Of a DNA stretch of 64,000 nucleotides, positions 17,001 through 24,293 are shown piece by piece (within the stretch, counting starts at the first letter, position 1; every line of letters starts with the position of its first letter). The DNA is from [Flexibacter] sp. ATCC 35208 (GTDB lineage: Bacteria; Bacteroidota; Bacteroidia; Chitinophagales; Chitinophagaceae): positions 25,248 to 89,247 of the forward strand of contig NZ_MTKN01000031.1 of the NCBI RefSeq assembly GCF_001975825.1, in the 5' to 3' direction. The position numbers were made by a program, and so were the translations under genes. The notes beneath the pieces are model-generated. The model worked only from the letters and a program-made list of their open reading frames with translations. It ran no database searches and was not told where the DNA came from.

Positions 17001-18887
17001 TCAACCGCCGAACATCTTAGCGAGGTCCGTTAGTTTAAATGATATATAAGTGTACTTCCCGCCGGGTGCTGCATTTGGCATTGCACAGGCAAAAAGCTCA
17101 TCTATAATATTCTGCATTTCTTTTGTGGTCAATGATCTGCCGGAAGGGATCGCATTGTTTCTCGCCATCGATCTCACGAGTTGTTCCCGTTTGTTCACCT
17201 TCAGCTCACTGCTATAGTGTTTGAATTGTTCCAGCAGCCCTTCGATACTAGCCTGTTCGTTTCCGCTCTGGATATCGGCAGGGGTACCTCTTACTACAAA
17301 GGTATTGTTGCCAAATGGTTCCAGGTCGTAGCCCAGTACCTGCAGGTCAGGGAGCATTTCGCTGATCAGGGCAGCATCGGCAGGTGGCAGTTGCAAGGTC
17401 TGTGGGAACAGGCTTTGCTGGGCTGGCATCGGCGTTTCCTGCAATGCACGGAGGTAGCGTTCATAGAGAATGCGCTCATGTGCAGCCTGCTGATCGATCA
17501 GGATAAAGCCTGACTTGATCTGCGAGAGGATGAACTGCTGATGTACCTGTACGGGTACTTTCTGATCGATGGTATTGTCCTGCCAGCGTTCGTCAATCAC
17601 AGAGGCGGTAGATGACCTGCTTTCGAAGCCCACAGCTGGTAAAGGCTGTGTCTGGGTGTCTTCATCACGCTCTTCTCTGCTATAAGAATCGGAGGATTTG
17701 CCAATATCGTAGAGGTCTTTCCAGTGCTTCAGGTTACTGCTGCTCTTATCGATCACATGTGCCTGATTGGCCTGGGTAAACGTCTTGTACAGGGAGGAAG
17801 TTGCAGACTGTTCCTGGCGCTCAGCGGTAAATGGCTGGCTCACGGCATCCAGTTGCTGTATTTCGGGATCCAGTTCGAAGTTGAGGGTGGGCATCACATT
17901 GAATTGTGCCAGTGCGTGCTTGACAGCTGACTGTACAAATGCATACATCACCTTCTCGTCGTCGAATTTGATTTCCTGTTTGGTTGGATGTACGTTGATA
18001 TCCACATGCCCCGGATCGAGGTCTATAAATACAACGTACAATGGAAAGCTATCTGCCGGGATCATATCGGCAAAGGCCGTCATGATCGCATGGTTCAGAT
18101 AAGGACTCTTGATAAAGCGGTTGTTGACAAAGAAGAACTGGTCGCCCCTGGTCTTCTTGGCTGCATCCGGTTTACCTACGAACCCGTGAACGTCCATGTA
18201 GTCGGTACTTTCCTTTACACTCACCAGCTTTGAGTTGTAGTGCTGGCCGAGGATGGCAATGACACGCTGCTTCAGGGATCCTTTTTCAAGGTAGAAGAGC
18301 TGTTGTGTATTGTTCAGGAGTGTAAACTGGATTTGTGGAAAAGCCATGGCTACCCGGATGAACTCATCTACGATGTGTCTCATCTCGGCAGCATTACTTT
18401 TCAGGAAGTTACGTCGGGCTGGTACGTTGAAGAACAGGTTCTTCATTGCAATAGAAGTCCCTTCCGCCGTTTGGCAGGCTTCCTGTTTCCTGACGGCACT
18501 ATTGTCGATCTCGATATAAGTACCTATGTCTGTACCGCGCATACGGGTCTTTAGTTCGACCTGCGATACGGCAGCAATTGAAGCCAATGCTTCACCCCGG
18601 AATCCCATCGTCCTGATCTGGAACAAGTCTTCAATGGTCTGGATTTTAGAGGTGGCATGCCTCTCGAAACACATGCGGGCATCTGCTTCACTCATTCCTT
18701 TACCATTATCAATTACCTGTACCAGTTCCTTTCCGGCATCCCGGATGATTAGTTGAACTTCCGTTGCACCAGCGTCCACCGCATTTTCCAGCAGTTCTTT
18801 CACTGCTGAAGCTGGCCGTTGGATCACCTCACCTGCTGCGATTTGATTGGCTATGTTGTCTGGTAATAGATTGATAATGTTCGCCAC
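17001..18887 (-). CDS. mutL: DNA mismatch repair protein MutL
   Basis: 628 residues. The GHKL ATPase domain starts ININLLPDNIANQIAAGEV-like, with the nucleotide-binding ELLENAVDAGA (31-41), DNGKGM and GFRGEALASIAAV blocks. The C-terminal dimerisation domain (about 435-628) contains DQQAAHERILYE, which is the DQHA(x)2E(x)4E endonuclease motif with Gln in place of His. The usual CPHGRP metal site near the C-terminus is not seen; the matching region reads ACAMPNAAPGGK. Nicking activity is therefore uncertain. MutL couples MutS mismatch recognition to strand excision in the cytosol. The middle linker (about 340-430) is poorly conserved, as usual. It is divergent from msrB. Confidence 0.95.
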   Translation of the reverse strand: MANIINLLPDNIANQIAAGEVIQRPASAVKELLENAVDAGATEVQLIIRDAGKELVQVIDNGKGMSEADARMCFERHATSKIQTIEDLFQIRTMGFRGEALASIAAVSQVELKTRMRGTDIGTYIEIDNSAVRKQEACQTAEGTSIAMKNLFFNVPARRNFLKSNAAEMRHIVDEFIRVAMAFPQIQFTLLNNTQQLFYLEKGSLKQRVIAILGQHYNSKLVSVKESTDYMDVHGFVGKPDAAKKTRGDQFFFVNNRFIKSPYLNHAIMTAFADMIPADSFPLYVVFIDLDPGHVDINVHPTKQEIKFDDEKVMYAFVQSAVKHALAQFNVMPTLNFELDPEIQQLDAVSQPFTAERQEQSATSSLYKTFTQANQAHVIDKSSSNLKHWKDLYDIGKSSDSYSREERDEDTQTQPLPAVGFESRSSTASVIDERWQDNTIDQKVPVQVHQQFILSQIKSGFILIDQQAAHERILYERYLRALQETPMPAQQSLFPQTLQLPPADAALISEMLPDLQVLGYDLEPFGNNTFVVRGTPADIQSGNEQASIEGLLEQFKHYSSELKVNKREQLVRSMARNNAIPSGRSLTTKEMQNIIDELFACAMPNAAPGGKYTYISFKLTDLAKMFGG

Positions 18888-19169
18888 GTATAATGTGCCT
18901 TTATGCTGTAAAGTTAGGAAAGTTTACTGTTGATTCCGGAGGCGGGGATAAGATGCTGGCAAAATGTGAACTAGCGTTTTGCCATTCCCCCAAGGTGCTG
19001 TATTGACGCGAGTTTCAGCGCTTTGTGGATAGTGTGGATATGTTATTAACATTTCCACCTTGTTAACAAGACGTTAATCGCCGTGATTTTCAGCCATCTA
19101 CTGAGGGAATCTGATAATTTTGATCCTCGCAGTATAAAAACGTATTGATATAAGGAAAAAAACCTGCAT

Positions 19170-19610
19170 ATGGAAGACGAAAAAAAGAGTGATGTATATT
19201 CCCGGACGGATACCAACAAGGTGAGTCTGACTAACGAAGAATGGCAAAAACGCTTAACTTCCGAAGTGTACCACATCGCAAGAGAGAAAGGCACAGAATG
19301 GGCGTTTACAGGAAAATACTGGAATTCAAAAGATAATGGCACTTACTATTGTGCTGCCTGCGGCAACCCTCTGTTCATATCCGATGCCAAGTTTGAGAGC
19401 AGCTGCGGCTGGCCCAGCTTTTTTGAACCGGTTACTAAAGGCAGCGTGATCTATGCACCCGACAACTCTCACGGTATGCACCGGACAGAAGTCATGTGTG
19501 GTCGCTGCAAAGCTCACCTCGGACACGTATTTGACGACGGTCCCCCACCAACAGGCTTACGCTATTGCATTAATTCTGTCATCCTCGACTTCGAAGACGA
19601 CAAGCAGTAA
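19170..19610 (+). CDS. msrB: Peptide-methionine (R)-S-oxide reductase
   Basis: 146 residues, the usual single-domain MsrB length, with no signal peptide, so it is cytosolic. Zinc-binding pairs are CAAC (C61, C64) and CGRC (C110, C113). The catalytic cysteine is C133 in RYCINS, and C79 in FESSCGWPSF is placed as the resolving cysteine. The enzyme repairs methionine-R-sulfoxide in proteins using thioredoxin. The ~280-nt region separating it from mutL holds several palindromes (see findings) but no clear -7 box. A terminator follows about 20 nt after the stop. Confidence 0.95.
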   Translation: MEDEKKSDVYSRTDTNKVSLTNEEWQKRLTSEVYHIAREKGTEWAFTGKYWNSKDNGTYYCAACGNPLFISDAKFESSCGWPSFFEPVTKGSVIYAPDNSHGMHRTEVMCGRCKAHLGHVFDDGPPPTGLRYCINSVILDFEDDKQ

Positions 19611-19627
19611 ATATTTACATACAGGGA

Positions 19628-19664
19628 AAGGACTGACTGAAGAAACTTTGGTCAGTCTTTTTTG
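19628..19664 (+). terminator. Intrinsic terminator of msrB
   Basis: GGACTGAC / GTCAGTC(T) stem (19630-19637, 19651-19658) followed by a run of T residues. Confidence 0.75.
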
Positions 19665-19678
19665 TTGGCATATTTCAA

Positions 19679-19966
19679 CTACGACAAATAAGGCTGCAAC
19701 TCGTTGACATAGGATGTAGGCTCGAACTCGATGATTTCATACAGCGCCAGCTGGAATTTATCCAACGGATCTTCGCTCATGATTTCTTCCACTTCTTTGC
19801 GGCTCCCGGCTTTACATATGATCAGGCCACCGGATTTAGGTTTCCTGCGACCTGCCAAAATGAATTTACCACTCTTGTAGTATTTGTCTAGAAATGCTCT
19901 ATGCTGCTCCATATAGTGTTCTATGGCAGCGACAGGTCTGATATATTGTAACAGGATGAGGTACAT
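19679..19966 (-). CDS. YciI-family protein
   Basis: 95 residues with the YCII-related dimeric alpha/beta barrel pattern: MYLILLQYIRP at the N-terminus, the conserved H of EQHRAFLDKYYKSGKFILAG, and SEDPLDKFQLALYEIIEFEP toward the C-terminus. The invariant His and Asp of the putative active site are present (H22, D76 approximately). The family's biochemical role is not established. It is convergent with msrB. A -7 box TACCTTTG lies on the minus strand at 20017-20024, about 50 nt upstream of the ATG. Confidence 0.85.
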   Translation of the reverse strand: MYLILLQYIRPVAAIEHYMEQHRAFLDKYYKSGKFILAGRRKPKSGGLIICKAGSRKEVEEIMSEDPLDKFQLALYEIIEFEPTSYVNELQPYLS

Positions 19967-20016
19967 GATAGCGTGTCAATAATAGGATTTAGTGATCATG
20001 ATTGGAAACCTTTGTG

Positions 20017-20024
20017 CAAAGGTA
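20017..20024 (-). promoter_or_regulatory. -7 box (TACCTTTG) of the YciI-family gene
   Basis: Perfect TAnnTTTG on the minus strand, forming the right half of a 16-bp palindrome ACCTTTGTGCAAAGGT (20008-20023) that could be an operator. The remainder of the 243-nt gap (19967-20209) is AT-rich with nothing else I can name. Confidence 0.4.
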
Positions 20025-20209
20025 TAAAACTATTGCAGCATTTAATTTTATAATACTCAATATAAATGAATGGATTGTGATATCCCTGAAAATAGCCACA
20101 TATCTCGAAAAGCTGTAACTTAATATTATCTCCTCATAGCTTTACTAACGAAAAACGAAGTATTTTAGCGTCCAGTATATCTATATTATTAATTTCAGAT
20201 CCCCTTTTT

Positions 20210-21958
20210 ATGACAAAGATGTTTTCCAAAGTTTTGTTAACTGCTGTAACAGCGGCAGTTATGTTGTCTGCATGTTCGAAGGTTCCTGATCAAAGCAAAT
20301 ATATCCCCAAAACCGCAGGCGTAGTGCTGAGCATCAATAGCAAGCAGATCACGAATAAACTGGTGACCAATGGTCTTACTATGGAGAAAATGTTTTCCGC
20401 ATTGCAGGACCAGGATACCAGCAACCCTGCTATGAAAGCATGGAAAGATGCAGAAAACTCTGGTGTAGACCTGCAGAATAATTTCTTCGTATCGGTTGTA
20501 TTCAACAATAGCCAACAGTCTTACGTAACCCTCACCGGTGGACTGAAAGACGCTGGCAAGTTCGAAGCTTACCTGAAAAAGAACCTCCCGAACTTCACCA
20601 TGAAAAAGAAAGATGACTTCCAGTACGTTTGGGAAGCTGATCAGGATGCTGTGATCGGCTGGACCAAAGAAACTGTGATCTATATCCGTGGTGTGGATGC
20701 CAACAAGCTGAAGAATGGTGGTCTTCCGGGTGGTATGCCAGGTGGCATTCCAGGCGGTGGTTTCGATGAGGATGAGGACGACAGCAGTGCTGTAGACAGC
20801 GCTGTAGCGACCCAGGTTCGTTTCCAGACAACTGATGCCGAAGCTACCTGGGTAGCAGAAGCTGATCACCTCTTCCACCTGAAGAAAGATGAATCGGCTG
20901 CAAACATCTCTGCATTTCATGACCTGCTCAAGAACAATGCTGATCTGAGCGTATATGTAAATCCAGAACCCATGTATGCTTCACAGGGTGCAGCAATTCC
21001 TGCAAACCTGAAGAAACTGCTGGAAGGGAGCTACTATACCGGTGGCGTAAACTTCGAGAAAGGTAAAGTAGTGATGGAAGGAGTATCATATGCAGGCAAA
21101 GACCTGTCTGATATCTACAAGAAATATGGTAAAACAGAAGCAGACGTGAAGCTGCTGGAACAATATCCTTCTGACAATATCCTTGGCTTTATGGTATACG
21201 GTTTCGACTTCCGTATGCTGGGCGATATCGTAAAGGCAACTGGTCTGGATGGTATGGCGAATATCAGTCTCCGTATGTACTCCGGCAATCAGAACCTGAC
21301 ACTGGATGATATCCTGAACGCTTTCAACGGTCAGATGTTCTTTGCAGCTTCTGACCTGAATGTTAGAAAAGCACCAAGCACCATTGTAACAGGTGACTCT
21401 GTAACCAGAACTGATCTGAAATGGGTGTTTGCGATGAAAGTAGGCGATAAGGCTGCTTTTGACAAAGTAATAAGCACACCAGCCCTGCAGACATTCGTGA
21501 CCAAAAAAGGTGATAAATATGTACTGGCAGACATGATGCAGCAACCAGGTATGCCTGCCCTGTCTATCGACGATAAACTGATTGCTGTAGCTAACGACCA
21601 GCCTACACTGGATGCTTACCTGGGTGGTAAAGGCAAAGCCGGTGGTCTGGACAATAGCTTTGTAAGCAAGATCAAAGGCAACCCAATGGGAGCTTATATC
21701 AACTTCGAAAAGATTGCAGCTGCGATTCCGGTAAACGATATTCCTGCAAATGGTCAGGCAATCGCCGGTCAGGTAAAAGATCTGCTGAAAGATGCAACTG
21801 CTGTTACCCATCCTTTCGATGGTAAGTCACAGCGTTCTGAAGTAGTACTGAACTTCAAAAAGGATGAGAATAGCCTGGTTCAACTGGTGAATCTTGGTAC
21901 CAATGTAGCCAGGATCGTACATGATGAAAAGAAGGTAGATACATCTGTAGTATACTAA
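20210..21958 (+). CDS. DUF4836-family lipoprotein
   Basis: 582 residues. The signal ends in a lipobox (MLSACSK) and the mature protein starts KVPDQSKYIPKTAGVVLSINSKQI, which is the hallmark start of DUF4836, a Bacteroidota-only family. Sequence features are a long globular region with repeated strand-helix units, and a low-complexity insert near residues 172-195 (GGLPGGMPGGIPGGGFDEDEDD) that looks like a flexible linker between two similar halves. No enzyme motif is visible. It is probably a periplasm-facing lipoprotein of unknown role. An in-frame ATG three codons downstream (20219) is an alternative start. Monocistronic, with a terminator 20 nt after the stop. Confidence 0.85.
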   Translation: MTKMFSKVLLTAVTAAVMLSACSKVPDQSKYIPKTAGVVLSINSKQITNKLVTNGLTMEKMFSALQDQDTSNPAMKAWKDAENSGVDLQNNFFVSVVFNNSQQSYVTLTGGLKDAGKFEAYLKKNLPNFTMKKKDDFQYVWEADQDAVIGWTKETVIYIRGVDANKLKNGGLPGGMPGGIPGGGFDEDEDDSSAVDSAVATQVRFQTTDAEATWVAEADHLFHLKKDESAANISAFHDLLKNNADLSVYVNPEPMYASQGAAIPANLKKLLEGSYYTGGVNFEKGKVVMEGVSYAGKDLSDIYKKYGKTEADVKLLEQYPSDNILGFMVYGFDFRMLGDIVKATGLDGMANISLRMYSGNQNLTLDDILNAFNGQMFFAASDLNVRKAPSTIVTGDSVTRTDLKWVFAMKVGDKAAFDKVISTPALQTFVTKKGDKYVLADMMQQPGMPALSIDDKLIAVANDQPTLDAYLGGKGKAGGLDNSFVSKIKGNPMGAYINFEKIAAAIPVNDIPANGQAIAGQVKDLLKDATAVTHPFDGKSQRSEVVLNFKKDENSLVQLVNLGTNVARIVHDEKKVDTSVVY

Positions 21959-21975
21959 ACGGCACAGAAATTTTA

Positions 21976-22022
21976 AACCAGAAGATCATCCTGTTCCGAA
22001 GAAGCAGGATGATCTTTTGGTT
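21976..22022 (+). terminator. Intrinsic terminator of the DUF4836 gene
   Basis: Perfect 12-bp stem AAGATCATCCTG / CAGGATGATCTT (21982-21993, 22005-22016), extended outward by AACCA/TGGTT, with a short T-run. Confidence 0.85.
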
Positions 22023-22043
22023 TAATAAATATTTAATCGCAAC

Positions 22044-22694
22044 ATGCAGTTACAATTAGAAAATCTGCTTCCCATTCCTCTCAGGGATAAAATCCTGCAG
22101 CGCAATTCGGACATCTGGAATCAGGCCGTTACATTCACGCCCGGTAGTTTTGTCAAAATCAAGGCACCATCGGGCACAGGCAAGACAACCCTGGTCCACT
22201 ACCTGTACAACATCCGGAACGACTATACCGGCAGGGTGCTGGTAGATGGCCAATCCTGGGATGCCTACAACAAAGACCAGATAGCCCGTATGCGTCAGCA
22301 GCAGGTCAGCGTCGTCTTCCAGGACCTCCGCATCTTCGAACAACTCACCGCACAGGAAAATATAGAGCTCAAAAGAGTGATGCTACCCAATCCATACTGT
22401 ACCGCCGAAAAGGTGGCAGAAATGGCAGCCCGCCTGAGCGTATCGCACATCCTGAGCCAAAGCGGCAAAACACTCTCTTACGGAGAACGTCAGCGTATCG
22501 CCATCATCCGTGCACTGGTACAACCATTCGAATGGCTCATGATGGATGAACCCTTCAGCCACCTGGACGATGAGAATGCACAAAAGGCTGCTGATCTGAT
22601 CGCAGAAGAATGCCGCGCCCGCAACGCCGGATTTATTTTAACAGACCTGGACAATGACAACAGGTTTGCCTACGACATACATTTCAATCTATGA
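22044..22694 (+). CDS. ABC transporter ATP-binding protein with degenerate P-loop and H-loop
   Basis: 216 residues. Walker A is APSGTGKTT (41-49), with Ala where the first Gly is normally found; Q-loop VVFQD (90-94); signature LSYGE (144-148) followed by RQRIAIIRAL; Walker B LMMDEP (165-170); D-loop SHLDD. The switch region reads FILTDLD, so the usual H-loop histidine is Asp201. The catalytic Glu169 is kept, so ATP hydrolysis may still occur, but the H-loop change is unusual. It is the cytosolic half of an FtsEX/MacB-like pair; its TGA overlaps the ATG of the permease gene (ATGA, 22691-22694). Substrate unknown. Confidence 0.85.
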   Translation: MQLQLENLLPIPLRDKILQRNSDIWNQAVTFTPGSFVKIKAPSGTGKTTLVHYLYNIRNDYTGRVLVDGQSWDAYNKDQIARMRQQQVSVVFQDLRIFEQLTAQENIELKRVMLPNPYCTAEKVAEMAARLSVSHILSQSGKTLSYGERQRIAIIRALVQPFEWLMMDEPFSHLDDENAQKAADLIAEECRARNAGFILTDLDNDNRFAYDIHFNL

Positions 22695-23890
22695 AGCAAT
22701 CGTTTTTTGGCTTACTCAAAAAGATCATTCAGACGGGCATAGGCAAAGGCCGCCTGGTTATGGCTACTACCGGTCTGGGTATCGCCATGTTCCTGCTGCT
22801 GCTGGCCCTACAGATGCATAAAGACTTTGATCAGTTGCTCTACAACCAGCAAAATCAGAATGAAAGCGTAGACTTCCTCGTCATCAACAAAAAGATCACG
22901 AACGATATGATGGGGCAGTCGGAGAAAAGTGAATTCACCCCACAGGAAATAGCCGATATCAAAAAGCAGCCATTCACCGCTGCCTTTGGCTTTATTACTT
23001 CTAATCAGTACAAGGTTTCCGCCGCTGCTCCCGGAGATCTGCACTTCTATACCGAAATGTTTTTCGAAGCCGTACCAGATACCTTCATCGATGTAAAGAG
23101 TGAAGACTGGAAATGGCAACCTGGTGATAATACCATTCCCATTATCCTGCCAAACGACTTCCTCAATCTATACAACTTCGGTTTTGCACTGAGCCAGGGA
23201 TTACCACAAATTTCCCCTGAAACCATCAAAGCACTCCCGATGAAAATCACGATTTCAAAAGGGCTGCTTACGCAGGAATTTACAGGTAGGATCGTTGGCT
23301 TTTCAGATAGAATTTCTTCCTTCCTCGTACCCGGTAGTTTCATGGATTGGGCGAATGGAAAGTTTGGCAACGGACAGACGGCCGCTCCCAGCCGTGTGAT
23401 CATTAAAACAAAAGATCCTTCCAATCCTGTACTGGTCAAATACCTGGAAGATAAAGGATATAGCACCAACCAGGATAAACTCAAATACAGCAAAACCAAA
23501 GTGATCCTGCAAACCATTGTATCTGTAATTGGGTTCTTTGGTTTGATATTACTGCTCTTTGCACTGTTAGTCTTCAGTATGTTTATACAGGTTGTGATCG
23601 CGAGCTGCAAGAGAGAGATACAACTGCTGGTGACTTTAGGTACTGCACCGCGACAACTACAGCGATACCTGATGCGACAATTCGTGCCTTTGTATATATT
23701 TACAGCGATCATCGCGCTCGTATTGATTACAGTATTGCAATGGAAAGCAGCTGGTATACTTGCGGGTATGAAGCTATTTGTATCTTCATGGATCAGCCCC
23801 GGCACCGCCGGTGCTGCAGTACTGGTGATCATACTTGTTTACATTGTGAACCTGTGGAGTGTGAAGCGATATATCAACGAGATCAGTTAA
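22691..23890 (+). CDS. FtsX-like ABC transporter permease
   Basis: 399 residues with one N-terminal helix (about 21-43), a large extracytoplasmic domain (about 45-275), then three more helices near 277-312, 330-352 and 370-392. This 1+3 helix topology, with a cytosolic CKREIQLLVTLGTAPRQL coupling-type loop after helix 2, is that of FtsX/MacB/LolC-type permeases that work mechanically rather than forming a channel. The partner ATPase is encoded immediately upstream with a 4-nt overlap. The job could be envelope signalling, lipoprotein sorting or efflux; none can be chosen from the sequence. Confidence 0.85.
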   Translation: MKQSFFGLLKKIIQTGIGKGRLVMATTGLGIAMFLLLLALQMHKDFDQLLYNQQNQNESVDFLVINKKITNDMMGQSEKSEFTPQEIADIKKQPFTAAFGFITSNQYKVSAAAPGDLHFYTEMFFEAVPDTFIDVKSEDWKWQPGDNTIPIILPNDFLNLYNFGFALSQGLPQISPETIKALPMKITISKGLLTQEFTGRIVGFSDRISSFLVPGSFMDWANGKFGNGQTAAPSRVIIKTKDPSNPVLVKYLEDKGYSTNQDKLKYSKTKVILQTIVSVIGFFGLILLLFALLVFSMFIQVVIASCKREIQLLVTLGTAPRQLQRYLMRQFVPLYIFTAIIALVLITVLQWKAAGILAGMKLFVSSWISPGTAGAAVLVIILVYIVNLWSVKRYINEIS

Positions 23891-23929
23891 TTCAATTTAT
23901 TCTTCTAACACATAAAATGCAAGTTGAAC

Positions 23930-24232
23930 ATGTTTGTACACGTTGTAAATTTTTATCTGAAAGCAGATCTTTCGGCAGCTGATATCAAAACATTTGAAGA
24001 AGGTGTAAAATCCCTCAGTGCTGTGGAAACCCTCGTGACGTACAATGTAGGCAAACCTGCAGATACTGACAGACCAGTGATCGTTAAGGATTACAGTTAT
24101 TGTCTGCTCACCGCGTTCAATGACGAGGCAGGGCACGACACCTATCAGGTACATCCTGTACACCTGGCATTCGTAGAAAACTGCAAACACCTGTGGGAAA
24201 AGGTAGTGATCTTCGATTCAGAATCTTTCTAA
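23930..24232 (+). CDS. Dabb (stress-responsive A/B barrel) domain protein
   Basis: 100 residues starting at ATG 23930 (a TTG two codons upstream is also in frame). The sequence MFVHVVNFYLKADLS...KTFEEGVKSLSAVETL.TYNVGKPADTDRPVIVKDYSYCLLTAFNDEAGHDTYQVHPVHLAFVEN is a single dimeric alpha+beta barrel of the Dabb family, with the conserved H-x-x-Y-x-x-x-P-x-H segment. Members bind small ligands or act as decorations on enzymes; the role here is unknown. It follows the ABC permease gene by 39 nt and may be co-transcribed. Confidence 0.85.
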   Translation: MFVHVVNFYLKADLSAADIKTFEEGVKSLSAVETLVTYNVGKPADTDRPVIVKDYSYCLLTAFNDEAGHDTYQVHPVHLAFVENCKHLWEKVVIFDSESF

Positions 24233-24255
24233 AAAACAGCGCCTGCTACATCATT

Positions 24256-24293
24256 AAAAAGGGTATTGATCTTTGTATCAGTACCCTTTTTCT
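24256..24293. terminator. Bidirectional terminator overlapping the DUF3857 stop codon
   Basis: AAAAAGGGTA / TACCCTTTTT (24256-24265, 24282-24291) with an inner TTGAT/ATCAG pairing. The last codons and TGA of the minus-strand DUF3857 gene (stop at 24278-24280) lie inside the hairpin. Confidence 0.75.
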
